64,000 nucleotides of DNA from Clostridia bacterium (GCA_017463325.1 JAFTPK010000011.1:1-64000), one strand, 5' to 3'. Shown: positions 18,076-27,037, numbered from the stretch's first letter. Notes: a model not told the origin generated them from the sequence alone. Numbers and translations are program-made.

Positions 18076-20052
18076 ATGAAGAAAAGAAATCTGATCGCAG
18101 TACTTGCAACTTGTATGGTTTCCTGCGCTTGCCTTTCCGTAATTGCGCTTCCTACGCAGGCAGAGCTTGCTGAAAACTCGTTGAACGTTTCCACTATTGC
18201 TATGGCGCCCGGCGCAAGCGTGCGTGTAAACGCTGCAGGCGAGCATGCGGACAAGAAAGGGATCCGTTTCACGATGTATGTCAATCAGGACTATTACGAA
18301 AGCTTTACCGCTCCCGTAGTAGGTGTGTACGTACTTCCCGCGTCGCTTGTCGAGGCGGAGGATATGCTCTCGGAAACGACCGTTCCCGCAGCTGCAAATC
18401 ATTACTACACGGCGACGGTGGAAGAGCTTGCGGGCGACGACAAAGCGACGGTGGAGGACACCTATTCCTTTAACGCTGTCGTTTACGGGATTCCTGAAAC
18501 GGCGTACAATGTACAGATCATTGCCAACGGGTATATTGCCGAGGGGGAAGAAGGCGAAAAGACGTTCGCGGCGAACCCCGTTTCCCGTTCGGTGGCACAG
18601 GTGGCAAGCCTTGCGCTTGCAGACGGCGATACGAGAACGGGCTTGAACGATTACGTGAACGGCGTTGTAACGGAGAGCAATTTCTTGTTGGAGGAAGTTT
18701 CTACTCATAAGTATTCGGCGGAAAAGCCTGCTTTGAATAAAACGTTGCCTGAGAATTTGACGGCGATTTGGTCGAGCAGTAACGAGGCTGTTGCGACGGT
18801 AGATAAGGACGGCAACATCACTTGGGGTGAAACGCTTGGTACGACTACGATTACGGCGAAGCTTGGCACCGTTACCAAAACAGCAACGGCAACCTTGGCA
18901 GAACCGACGGTGGTGACGATTGATGACACGACCTCTTCGAGATTTACCCTCAACGGTGATAAGAGCGCGTCCAAAATGGGCGTAGTGAACGCGACTGACG
19001 TAGACGCAACGAGCGAATACAAGGGTATGGCGCAAAAATTCAAGAGCTGGAATTGCGCTACCTCGGGCGCGGGCTGGTCGATCAGCAATCAGTTCACGGC
19101 AGAGGAACTGACGGCGATCAAAAAGGATTATAATTTAGTTTCCATGTGGTTTGCAATCGACCTCACGGAAAAAACGACGGGTACGGCGGCAACCTCGTAT
19201 TTGACGGGAAAGGCAAGTAGTGGCGGTTATGCAAGCTTTGAAGATAACTTTTTGAGCTATGCAGGCGCAAGCAAACGCGTTTATTCGACGGACGAGGCAA
19301 ACGGCAAGTGGCAAAAGCTTACCATTTCCATTGAAGAATATATCGCGCTTGTTTCCGCGGATACGGGCGAAGTAGCGGTAGATAATAAAGTTTTGTTGCT
19401 TGGTATGACGTTAGAGGGGACGACGTTACAGGATAGCTCGTTTATCTACGTTGGCGATATCATCTTTGAATATGAGACGCCGACGGTGGTGGCGATTAGT
19501 TCTGCGACCTCTTCGAGATTTACGCTCAACGGTGACGCAAGCGCGTCTAAAATGGGCGTAGTGAACGCGACTGATGTAGACGCGACGAGCGAATACAAGG
19601 GCATGGCGCAAAAATTCAAGAGTTGGAATTGCGCTACCTCGGGCGCGGGCTGGTCGATCAGCAATCAGTTCACCGCAGAAGAATTGAACGCAATCAAAGA
19701 AAAGTACAACAGCGTTTCCATGTGGTTTGCATTCGATTTAACGGAGAAAACGGCGGGTACGGCGGCAACCTCGTATTTGACGGGGAAAGGTAGTGGCGGC
19801 TACGCAAACTTCAAGGATAACTTTTTGAGCTATGCGGGCGCAAGTAAACGCGTTTATTCGACGGACGAGGCAAACGGTAAGTGGCAAAAGCTTACCATTT
19901 CCATTGACGAATATATTGCACTTGCCTCCGCAAGTACGGGCGAAGTTGCCGTTGGAAACAAGGTATTATTGCTCGGTATGACGTTAGAGGGAACGACGTT
20001 GCAGGATAGTTCGTTTATCTATATCGGCGATATTTTCTTCGAGAACGTATAA
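18076..20052 (+). CDS. Secreted protein with Big_2-like domain and two near-identical binding-like modules
   Basis: 658 residues from the ATG at 18076, which has AGGAGG 9 bases upstream. An in-frame start at 17965 would overlap the small gene and lacks a site. The signal ends either as a lipoprotein (MVSC, Cys17) or by normal cleavage after ALPTQA. An N-terminal domain (about 35-205) includes KKGIRFTMYV and YSFNAVVYGIPETAYN. A Big_2-like Ig domain follows (about 215-277) with AIWSSSNEAVATVDKDG. Two modules of about 190 residues are then almost identical in protein and DNA (18907-19482 and 19483-20040). They share WQKLTISI(E/D)EY and IY(V/I)GDI(I/F)FE with the lipoprotein at 16120. Binding at the surface is inferred. 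Confidence 0.8.
   Translation: MKKRNLIAVLATCMVSCACLSVIALPTQAELAENSLNVSTIAMAPGASVRVNAAGEHADKKGIRFTMYVNQDYYESFTAPVVGVYVLPASLVEAEDMLSETTVPAAANHYYTATVEELAGDDKATVEDTYSFNAVVYGIPETAYNVQIIANGYIAEGEEGEKTFAANPVSRSVAQVASLALADGDTRTGLNDYVNGVVTESNFLLEEVSTHKYSAEKPALNKTLPENLTAIWSSSNEAVATVDKDGNITWGETLGTTTITAKLGTVTKTATATLAEPTVVTIDDTTSSRFTLNGDKSASKMGVVNATDVDATSEYKGMAQKFKSWNCATSGAGWSISNQFTAEELTAIKKDYNLVSMWFAIDLTEKTTGTAATSYLTGKASSGGYASFEDNFLSYAGASKRVYSTDEANGKWQKLTISIEEYIALVSADTGEVAVDNKVLLLGMTLEGTTLQDSSFIYVGDIIFEYETPTVVAISSATSSRFTLNGDASASKMGVVNATDVDATSEYKGMAQKFKSWNCATSGAGWSISNQFTAEELNAIKEKYNSVSMWFAFDLTEKTAGTAATSYLTGKGSGGYANFKDNFLSYAGASKRVYSTDEANGKWQKLTISIDEYIALASASTGEVAVGNKVLLLGMTLEGTTLQDSSFIYIGDIFFENV
18907..20040 (+). 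repeat. Tandem duplication of a 576-base module
   Basis: Unit 1 is 18907-19482 and unit 2 is 19483-20040, in frame (192 codons). Long stretches are identical, for example around AATGGGCGTAGTGAACGCGA and the segments encoding AGASKRVYSTDEANGKWQ. Unit 2 lacks one codon in the Gly/Ser stretch (KASSGG versus KGSGG). This looks like a recent duplication. Confidence 0.9.
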
Positions 20053-20073
20053 AAACCGATTAAAATAAAGGAT

Positions 20074-20102
20074 CCGACCGACGAATTCCCCTCGTCGGTC
20101 GG
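20074..20102 (+). terminator. Strong hairpin, possibly partial terminator or mRNA stabiliser
   Basis: A perfect 11-bp GC-rich stem (20074-20084 with 20092-20102) and seven-base loop, right after the secreted repeat protein. No T-run follows, so it may protect the 3' end or pause RNA polymerase rather than terminate. Confidence 0.5.
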
Positions 20103-20167
20103 GGTTCCTATACTCAAAAATGGGGAAAAGTAAGTAATTTTCAAGTAAGTTAGAGGAGAAAGCTGTC

Positions 20168-21733
20168 ATGAAACGATACGGCGTAATGCTTGACTGTTCG
20201 CGAAACGCGGTAATGAAAGTGAGCGAAGTCAAACGCTTTATGGACTGTATGAAAAAAATGGGGTATAACGCCCTTGAATTATACACGGAGGACACCTACG
20301 AGTTAGACGGTGAGCCTTATTTTGGGTATATGCGCGGGAGATATACGGGTGCGGAAATTCGCGAGATGGACGCTTACGCTAAGGCGCACGGCATTGAACT
20401 CATTCCCTGTATTCAAACCTTGGCGCATTTTACGGCGATCGTTCGCCATAGCGTGTATCGCGATATCGTAGATGTCAATGATATTTTGGTCGTTGACGAG
20501 CCGAAAACGTACGCGTTGATTGAGAAAATGTTCGCTTCGCTTGCCGAGAATTTTTCTTCTAGACAGGTTAATATCGGCATGGATGAGGCGCACCTCATGG
20601 GGAGAGGAAAATTTTTAGATAAATTTGGTTATCAGGATCGCTTTGACGTATTACTTCGTCATTTAAGAAAGGTTGTTTCGATCGCCGAAAAATACGGATT
20701 TCAAGTACATATGTGGAGCGATATGTTTTTCCGTTTGGCAAACCACGGCGACGCCTATGGGAAAAACGTCGTGATCCCCGCCGAGATCGTTTCCAAGATC
20801 CCGCAAGGAGTGAGCATGGCTTACTGGGATTATTATCACTACAAACAATCAGATTACGACGAGATGTTCCGCGCTTACGCGAGAATGGGCTGTCCCATTT
20901 GGTTTTTCGGGTCGGTGTGGACATGCTGCGGTTTCGTACCCCTTTGGGATAAGGTGTTACAGACCATGAAGCCCGCCATGAAAAGCGCGCGAGAGCACGG
21001 AATAGAGGATATCTTTTTGTGTGCGTGGGGGGACGGTGGAAAAGAGTGCTCGTATTTTGCCGCGTTGCCGTTGCTGTACGCCGCAAAGCAGTACGCAGAC
21101 GGGAATTTCGACGAGGAGAAGATTGCGGCGTCGTTCAAAGAAACGTTTGGGCTTTGTATGACGGATTTCGAGCTGCTTTCCAAAATCAACGGCGTGAAAA
21201 GTCGACGGGAATATTTTTCCTCCACCCATTTATACAACGATCCCTTACTGGGTATTAACGACTGTTTTGTAAAGGAAAACGGCGCTGTGCCTTACGCTGA
21301 GTATACCGCAAAACTGCACGAGGCAAAAGCCCGCGCGGGGGAATTTGCGTATGTGTTCGATTGCGCTGAAAAATTGAGCGCCGTTTTAGAGCTAAAATAC
21401 GATTTTGGCGTACGTTTACGCGAGGGGTATCATGCGAAAAGCGAGGAGGTACTTCGCACATGTGCAAAAGAATGTCAAGAAATTGTCTTACGTACGGAGG
21501 ATTTTTACGAGAGTTTGAAAACGCTTTGGCATATCGAAAACAAGCCGTTTGGATTTGAGGTGCAAACGCTCCGTATCGGCGCGGTATTGCAGAGAATGAA
21601 AGACTGTAAAATACGTATTGAGGAGTATTTGGAGGGCAGGGCGGCGTCCATTCCCGAATTAGAGGAGGAGCCTTTGCCGCACCCCGAATACGACGCGCAG
21701 TATTTGACGCTGTTCAGCGCGGGAAAGGTGTAA
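20168..21733 (+). CDS. GH20-like (beta-N-acetylhexosaminidase-type) glycoside hydrolase
   Basis: 521 residues, no signal peptide. The TIM barrel starts at the N-terminus (MKRYGVMLDCSRN) without the usual extra N-terminal domain. After strand 4 comes NIGMDEAHLMGRG with the adjacent Asp139-Glu140 pair that GH20 enzymes use for substrate-assisted catalysis. HMWSDMFF and SMAYWDYYHY are later barrel strands with the typical Trp-Asp motif. A helical C-terminal domain of about 150 residues follows. Related short GH20-like proteins act on N-acetylated or other hexosides, and the exact substrate is not visible. AGAGGAG precedes the start. It probably acts on imported fragments. Confidence 0.8.
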   Translation: MKRYGVMLDCSRNAVMKVSEVKRFMDCMKKMGYNALELYTEDTYELDGEPYFGYMRGRYTGAEIREMDAYAKAHGIELIPCIQTLAHFTAIVRHSVYRDIVDVNDILVVDEPKTYALIEKMFASLAENFSSRQVNIGMDEAHLMGRGKFLDKFGYQDRFDVLLRHLRKVVSIAEKYGFQVHMWSDMFFRLANHGDAYGKNVVIPAEIVSKIPQGVSMAYWDYYHYKQSDYDEMFRAYARMGCPIWFFGSVWTCCGFVPLWDKVLQTMKPAMKSAREHGIEDIFLCAWGDGGKECSYFAALPLLYAAKQYADGNFDEEKIAASFKETFGLCMTDFELLSKINGVKSRREYFSSTHLYNDPLLGINDCFVKENGAVPYAEYTAKLHEAKARAGEFAYVFDCAEKLSAVLELKYDFGVRLREGYHAKSEEVLRTCAKECQEIVLRTEDFYESLKTLWHIENKPFGFEVQTLRIGAVLQRMKDCKIRIEEYLEGRAASIPELEEEPLPHPEYDAQYLTLFSAGKV

Positions 21734-21736
21734 AAA

Positions 21737-22855
21737 ATGAAAACGAAAGTGATTACGCCGCACGACGGCTATGAATATTTTTTCGGCTATTACGATTTAC
21801 AGCCATACGACGGGGAAGAAAAATTCCATTTGGCTCACCGCGTCGCCTTTCTCGATAGGCACCCGAACGCCGCAGATGTCGCGGAGATAGGGGTGATCGA
21901 GCTGGCAACTCAACGCTTTATCAAGCTTGCTGAAACCCATTCTTGGAATTTTCAACAAGGGGCGTTACTCGTTTGGTTTGAAAGCGGGAAGAGTGTGCTG
22001 TTTAATGATTTTGACGGCGAAAAGCATATTTCCCGTGTGGTGGATATGGAGGGGAACGAGCTAAGACGCTACGACTATCCGCTTGGGAGCGTTTCCGCGG
22101 ATAGGACGAAAGGGCTTTCCATTAATTTCAGCCGTATTCACGATTTTAGAAAGGGGTATGGATACTCTAATATAAAAGACCCGTTTTATGAAGAAAACGC
22201 GCCCATAAGCGACGGTATTTTCCTTGTTGACCTCGTTACGGGAGAGGGGCGTTTGATCGCTTCGTATGCGGACATGGCTGCCGCATTTTCCGAAGAACCG
22301 TTTACGAACGGAAAGCTTGTGGTCAATCATATTACCTTTAATCCGTCGGGTACGGCGTTCGTTATTTTGCTGCGTAATTTTCCTGTAAATACCCCTAAAT
22401 GGGGCACGGTGCTTGCCGTGGGAGATTTGGACGGAAACTTTAAAAAGCTGACGAATTTTCAAGTAAATTCGCATTATTCTTTCCGTGGCGACGGGCTTGT
22501 CTATATTTGGTCTGGTCTGCCTGAGTATGGCGTGTACGTGTTCGATACCAAGACGGGAGAGCGAAAATTATTACATACGCCCGTGACGGATAAAGGGGAT
22601 ATTCACGTGAATTGCTCGAAAAGCGGCGATTGTTTTATCGGCGACGGGTATGTGGAGGCGGGCGGTGTGCGTTCCATTTACCGTTACGATTTTGCGCGTG
22701 AACGGATAGAAAAGCTGCTCTCTGTGTATTCCGTGCCTGTGACGGATACGGACATTCGTTGCGATTTGCACGCGAGATTTTCCCCGAGTGAGAAATATAT
22801 TTCTTATGATACGACGGAAAACGGCAAACGGGAGATTGTTCAAATAGAATTGTAA
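21737..22855 (+). CDS. Beta-propeller protein, oligogalacturonate-lyase-like layout
   Basis: 372 residues, no signal peptide, beginning three bases after the GH20-like gene with AAGGTG. The sequence shows repeated beta blades of the PD40/WD40-like kind: NFQQGALLVWF, NHITFNPSGTAFV, VNSHYSFRGDGLVYIW and HARFSPSEKYISYDT. The last blade resembles the H-x-(R/Q)-FSP motif seen in propeller lyases of family PL22. A lyase acting on acidic sugar is possible but unproven, and the metal-binding histidines of PL22 cannot be assigned with certainty. Last gene of the carbohydrate locus. Confidence 0.6.
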   Translation: MKTKVITPHDGYEYFFGYYDLQPYDGEEKFHLAHRVAFLDRHPNAADVAEIGVIELATQRFIKLAETHSWNFQQGALLVWFESGKSVLFNDFDGEKHISRVVDMEGNELRRYDYPLGSVSADRTKGLSINFSRIHDFRKGYGYSNIKDPFYEENAPISDGIFLVDLVTGEGRLIASYADMAAAFSEEPFTNGKLVVNHITFNPSGTAFVILLRNFPVNTPKWGTVLAVGDLDGNFKKLTNFQVNSHYSFRGDGLVYIWSGLPEYGVYVFDTKTGERKLLHTPVTDKGDIHVNCSKSGDCFIGDGYVEAGGVRSIYRYDFARERIEKLLSVYSVPVTDTDIRCDLHARFSPSEKYISYDTTENGKREIVQIEL

Positions 22856-22861
22856 AAAACG

Positions 22862-22887
22862 GCCGCAAGGAGTTTTCTCCTTGCGGC
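22862..22887 (+). terminator. Hairpin terminator ending the carbohydrate locus
   Basis: Perfect 11-bp stem GCCGCAAGGAG / CTCCTTGCGGC with TTTT loop, six bases after the propeller stop. The downstream T content is modest (ATAATTTTA). Confidence 0.7.
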
Positions 22888-22918
22888 GCATAATTTTACG
22901 GCATGGTTTAAGAAACAA

Positions 22919-22947
22919 TTGATTTTTTCCTTGGTAAGTGTTATAAT
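22919..22947 (+). promoter_or_regulatory. Sigma-A promoter for metF operon
   Basis: TTGATT at 22919-22924 and TATAAT at 22942-22947, spacer 17. The leader is about 20 bases, too short for an S-box or T-box riboswitch. Confidence 0.8.
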
Positions 22948-22973
22948 TAAGAAAAATCGTAGAGGCAACGACC

Positions 22974-23852
22974 ATGAAGATCAAAGATTTGCTTGCAAAA
23001 GAAACCCTCTCGCTCTCATTTGAGGTGTTTCCACCTAAAACCGAAAGCGCGTTTGACAGTATAAAGCACGCTACGGAAGAGATTGCGAAACTCAATCCTT
23101 CGTTTATGAGCGTGACGTATGGCGCGGGCGGGGGAACGAGTAAATATACCCTTGATATTGCCAAAAATATCAAAGAATTGTACGGCGTGCCGACTTTGGC
23201 GCACCTCACTTGCGTTTCCTCCACCAAGCAAACGGTTAGAGAAAGGATAGCTGACGTTAAGGCGGCGGGGATTGAAAACGTTATGGCTCTTCGCGGCGAT
23301 ATTCCTAAGGAGATGGAAAATCAAGATAGGAGCGGTTGGGCGTATCGGCACGCAATAGATTTGATCAGAGAGTTGAAAGAGGACGACCCTGATTTGTGTA
23401 TCGGGGGTGCGTGTTACCCCGAGGTTCACCCCGAAAGCGTCAATCAAAAAGAGGATTTACGATTTTTGAAAGAAAAGGTGGACGCAGGTTGCGACTTTTT
23501 GACGACGCAGATGTTTTTTGATAACAATCTTTTATATAATTTTTTATATAAAATTCGCGAGGCGGGTATTACCGTTCCCGTAATCCCCGGCATTATGCCC
23601 ATCACAAACGCAAAGCAGGTAGAGCGTGCAATCAAGCTCTCCGGCTCATTTATGCCGCAGCGTTTTAAGAGCTTGGTGGATAAATTCGGAACAACTCCCG
23701 ACGCTATGAAACAGGCGGGGATCGCCTACGCCACCGACCAAATTATCGACCTGTTTGCTAATGGGATCAAGAACGTACACGTGTATTCCATGAACAAGCC
23801 CGACGTGGCGAGAAAGATCGTAGAAAATCTTTCGGATATTTTAGGGAAATGA
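22974..23852 (+). CDS. metF: Methylenetetrahydrofolate reductase
   Basis: 292 residues, normal length for bacterial MetF. It reduces 5,10-methylene-THF to 5-methyl-THF, the methyl donor for methionine synthase encoded two genes downstream. Family motifs are SFEVFPPKT near the start, FMSVTYGAGGGTS, HLTCVSST, VMALRGD and FLTTQMFFDN, in the usual order of the FAD-binding TIM barrel. A Gly-Asp-Ile-Pro loop follows the LRGD strand. The stop overlaps the next start by 4 bases (ATGA), so the three methionine genes form one translation-coupled operon. No regulatory RNA is visible in the short leader. Confidence 0.96.
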   Translation: MKIKDLLAKETLSLSFEVFPPKTESAFDSIKHATEEIAKLNPSFMSVTYGAGGGTSKYTLDIAKNIKELYGVPTLAHLTCVSSTKQTVRERIADVKAAGIENVMALRGDIPKEMENQDRSGWAYRHAIDLIRELKEDDPDLCIGGACYPEVHPESVNQKEDLRFLKEKVDAGCDFLTTQMFFDNNLLYNFLYKIREAGITVPVIPGIMPITNAKQVERAIKLSGSFMPQRFKSLVDKFGTTPDAMKQAGIAYATDQIIDLFANGIKNVHVYSMNKPDVARKIVENLSDILGK

Positions 23853-24511
23853 GCGTTACGATTGTCAAGACCTATTTACCGCCTCCCTTTTGCGAAAGGG
23901 AGATTTTCCGTTATGCGGGCGGCGGTGCGGAGGACGAGGGGACGCGTTCGGCGGTGCTTTCCTGTATCGAGGAGGCGAAAGGGGCACTTATCTATAAGGT
24001 CTGTTACCGTGAGCTTCCCGTTTTCGTCGAGGGTAACGAGTGTGATTTCGGGGTGTTTTCTCTTTCCTCAAACTCGCTTGCTAAAAATTTGTCGGGCTGC
24101 CAAACGGTGATTTTGTTCGCGGCGACGGTGGGCGTGGGAATAGATAGGATGATCGGGAAATACGGGCGACTTTCTCCCTCGCGTGCCCTCTTGATGCAGG
24201 CGATCGGCGCCGAGCGTATCGAGTCGCTTTGCGGGCTTTTTTGCAGGGAAATACAAAAAGAAAAGGGGCTTTTGGCGCGGCCGCGGTTTAGTCCCGGGTA
24301 CGGCGATCTGCCCCTTGAAACGCAAAGGACGGTTTTTGAATTGCTTGATTGTCCGAAAAAAATCGGGGCGTATTTAAACGAAAGTCTGCTGATTTCTCCG
24401 ACGAAAACGGTGACGGCATTTCTTGGATTTGGGGCAACCGTGTCTGCGTCGAACGAGGAAAAATGCCGCGATTGCGGTCAACAAAGCTGTATATATAGGG
24501 ATACGAAATGA
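23849..24511 (+). CDS. Free-standing MetH reactivation-domain protein
   Basis: 220 residues matching the C-terminal AdoMet-binding activation domain of cobalamin-dependent methionine synthase. Recognisable parts are ATVGVGIDRMIGKYGRLSPS, QAIGAERIESLC, RPRFSPGYGDLPLETQ (the AdoMet-binding R-x-SPGYGD motif) and LLISPTKTVTAFLGFG. It ends with a Cys cluster (C-x-x-C-x4-C). The neighbouring MetH lacks this domain, so the protein should act in trans to re-methylate inactive cob(II)alamin using AdoMet and an electron donor. It overlaps metF and metH by 4 bases each. A similar split is known in other anaerobes. Confidence 0.88.
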   Translation: MSVTIVKTYLPPPFCEREIFRYAGGGAEDEGTRSAVLSCIEEAKGALIYKVCYRELPVFVEGNECDFGVFSLSSNSLAKNLSGCQTVILFAATVGVGIDRMIGKYGRLSPSRALLMQAIGAERIESLCGLFCREIQKEKGLLARPRFSPGYGDLPLETQRTVFELLDCPKKIGAYLNESLLISPTKTVTAFLGFGATVSASNEEKCRDCGQQSCIYRDTK

Positions 24512-26922
24512 ATTTTTTAGACTTTTTACAACAAAATATCGTTCTGCTTGACGGCGGTATGGGAACGCTTTTACAAGAGCGCGGTCTTGCGGCGGGGGAA
24601 AAGCCCGAGCGTTGGAATATCACCCACGCGGAGGAGATTGTAAACGTGCATAAGGCGTATTTTGACGCGGGCAGCAACGTCGTTTGCACGAATACGTTCG
24701 GGGCGAATACCTTGAAGTTTTCGGAGGAGGAGCTTGAAGAAATCGTTAAGGCGGCGCTTCAAAACGCTTGCGTTGCGAAGGAAAAAAGCCTATCTAAACA
24801 AGAAAAGTTTATCGCATTAGACGTCGGCCCGTCGGGAAGATTGCTTCGCCCGTACGGCGATTTGGATTTTGAGGACGCCGTAACGCTTTTTAAAAAGACG
24901 ATCGACCTCGGCGTGAAATACGGAGCAGAGCTTATTTTGATTGAAACCATGAGCGATTGCTACGAGGCGAAAGCGGCGCTTTTAGCGGCGAAAGAGAGCT
25001 ATAATTTGCCTGTGCTCGTTTCGGGAGCGTACGGTGCGGACGGGAAATTGACGACGGGCGCAACGCCCGCGGCGACGGTGGCGCTCTTGGAGGGTATGGG
25101 CGCGACTGCGGTGGGTGCAAATTGCTCGTTGGGGCCTAAACAGCTTGGCGGCGTTTTGGACGAATTGCTTGTGAACGCGTCCCTGCCCGTCTTGTTTAAG
25201 CCAAATGCGGGGCTTCCTAAGCTTGTGAACGGTAGAACGGAGTTTGACGTGACCGTGGAGGAATTTGCGCGAGAGATTGCGCTATCCGTAGAAAAGGGGG
25301 CGCGCCTGATCGGCGGTTGTTGCGGCACGACGCCCGCGTATATCCAAGCGGTGGCGCGGGCGATCAAAGGACTTGCGCCTAAGCCCTTGACGGATAAGGG
25401 ACGCACCGTCGTTTCCTCGTATACTCATGCGGTGGAGCTTGGGAACGCCCCCGTTTTGATCGGCGAACGGATCAATCCAACGGGTAAAAAGCGTTTAAAA
25501 CAGGCGCTTAGAGAGGGGGATATTGACTATTTGCTCGGCGAGGGCGTCGGGCAACAGGAAAAGGGAGTACAGCTTCTCGACGTCAACGTGGGGTTGCCTG
25601 AAATTGACGAAAAAGAAACCCTTCAAAGAGCGGTGGAGGAATTGCAGACGGTCGTCGATCTACCCCTTTCCGTCGATACTTCGTCCGTTTCCGCCATGGA
25701 GGCCGCGTTGCGCCGTTATAACGGCAAGGCGTTGATCAATTCCGTCAACGGGAAAAGGGAGTGCATGGAGGCGGTGTTTCCGCTTGTCAAAAAATACGGC
25801 GGCGTGGTGATTGCGCTCACCCTCGACGAGGACGGAATTCCCGAAAACGCAGGGGGCAGGGTTGCGATCGCCGAGAAAATTTTAAAGGTTGCAGAGCAAT
25901 ACGGCGTAGCGAAAAAGGATATTGTTTTCGATACGCTTGCTATGCCTGTAAGTGCGGATAAAAATGCGGCTAATAGTACGCTGACAGCCTTAAAGCGCAT
26001 TTCTTTGGAGCTTGGCTGTCATACCTCGCTCGGGGTTTCTAACGTTTCGTTCGGACTGCCCGAGCGGGATACGGTGAACGCGACGTTTTTTGCGCTTGCG
26101 CTAGAAAACGGACTGTCGGCGGCGATCGTAAATCCCTATTCCGCGGAGATGATGAAAACGTATTACGCATATAACGCTTTAAAGGGCTGGGACAAAAACT
26201 GCGCGGCGTACGTGGAAAAGGCGGCGGAGCTTTCCTCGCAGACGCCTCCCTCCTCCCAGTCCGTGCCTACGAAAGAAACGGAGGAGGAATACCGTTCCAA
26301 GCTGCAACGCGCCATTATCAAAGGGTTTAAGGATAGTGCAGGTGCGTTGACGAAAGAGCTTTTAAAAACGGCTGATCCGCTTGAAATCGTGCATCAAGAG
26401 ATTATTCCCGCGCTTAACACCGTCGGGGAGGGATTTGAGCAAAAGAAGATTTATTTGCCCCAGCTTTTGACGAGCGCGGAGGCGGCGGGGTGCGCGTTCG
26501 AGCAAATTAAAAGTTGCCTTGCCAAAAGCGGGGTGCGTAGGGACAGGCGTTCAACGTTCGTGCTTGCTACCGTGCACGGCGATATACACGATATCGGCAA
26601 GAATATCGTGAAGTTGCTTTTGGAAAATTACGGGTTCGACGTCGTGGATCTTGGGAAAGACGTGCCGCCTGAGAAAATCGTGGGGGAAACGGTAAAGCGG
26701 CGGGCGCCGATGGTAGGGTTAAGCGCGCTTATGACGACCACTTTGCCTGCCATGGAAGAAACCGTCCGTCAATTGCGCGAAAAGGCGCCTTGGTGTAAAA
26801 TCGTGGTGGGCGGGGCTGTATTGACGGAAGAATACGCTGAAAAACTGGGCGCGGATCAGTACGCAAAGGACGCCATGGAAACGGTGCGCTTTGCGGAAAG
26901 CGTTGAGGCGAGCGAGGGGTAA
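24508..26922 (+). CDS. metH: Cobalamin-dependent methionine synthase lacking the activation domain
   Basis: 804 residues. Order of domains: homocysteine-binding barrel (about 1-300) with zinc ligands C206 and C271-C272 in GGCCGTTP; pterin-binding barrel (about 310-580) with GERINPTGKK; helical cap and B12-binding domain (about 600-804) with DIHDIG, the D-x-H-x-x-G motif whose His694 is the lower cobalt ligand. The protein ends after the Rossmann B12 domain, about 330 residues short of E. coli MetH. The missing activation module is the preceding gene. It transfers the methyl of 5-methyl-THF to homocysteine. Confidence 0.95.
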   Translation: MNFLDFLQQNIVLLDGGMGTLLQERGLAAGEKPERWNITHAEEIVNVHKAYFDAGSNVVCTNTFGANTLKFSEEELEEIVKAALQNACVAKEKSLSKQEKFIALDVGPSGRLLRPYGDLDFEDAVTLFKKTIDLGVKYGAELILIETMSDCYEAKAALLAAKESYNLPVLVSGAYGADGKLTTGATPAATVALLEGMGATAVGANCSLGPKQLGGVLDELLVNASLPVLFKPNAGLPKLVNGRTEFDVTVEEFAREIALSVEKGARLIGGCCGTTPAYIQAVARAIKGLAPKPLTDKGRTVVSSYTHAVELGNAPVLIGERINPTGKKRLKQALREGDIDYLLGEGVGQQEKGVQLLDVNVGLPEIDEKETLQRAVEELQTVVDLPLSVDTSSVSAMEAALRRYNGKALINSVNGKRECMEAVFPLVKKYGGVVIALTLDEDGIPENAGGRVAIAEKILKVAEQYGVAKKDIVFDTLAMPVSADKNAANSTLTALKRISLELGCHTSLGVSNVSFGLPERDTVNATFFALALENGLSAAIVNPYSAEMMKTYYAYNALKGWDKNCAAYVEKAAELSSQTPPSSQSVPTKETEEEYRSKLQRAIIKGFKDSAGALTKELLKTADPLEIVHQEIIPALNTVGEGFEQKKIYLPQLLTSAEAAGCAFEQIKSCLAKSGVRRDRRSTFVLATVHGDIHDIGKNIVKLLLENYGFDVVDLGKDVPPEKIVGETVKRRAPMVGLSALMTTTLPAMEETVRQLREKAPWCKIVVGGAVLTEEYAEKLGADQYAKDAMETVRFAESVEASEG

Positions 26923-27008
26923 CGCCGCGCGTATATGCGTAGTGAAAGAGAAATTACGAAAAATTTTAAAAAAATACGCGGTTCGTCAAAAAAATTTCAA
27001 AAAAACTA

Positions 27009-27037
27009 TTGAAAAACGGAAAAAAATATGTTATACT
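27009..27037 (+). promoter_or_regulatory. Sigma-A promoter for the small membrane protein
   Basis: TTGAAA at 27009-27014 and TATACT at 27032-27037, spacer 17. Predicted start is near 27044, 25 bases before the ATG at 27069, leaving room for the AGGAGG site. Confidence 0.8.

Noticed and set aside
18907-20040. Tandem repeats as a possible CRISPR array
   Set aside because: The units are 576 bases, in frame and coding. No short repeat-spacer pattern exists.
22888-22973. Possible S-box (SAM) riboswitch before metF
   Set aside because: Only about 20 bases lie between the predicted transcription start and the ATG, and no S-box core is visible.
26923-27008. Terminator after metH
   Set aside because: The stretch is AT-rich with many A and T runs, but no stable stem followed by a T-run could be built.
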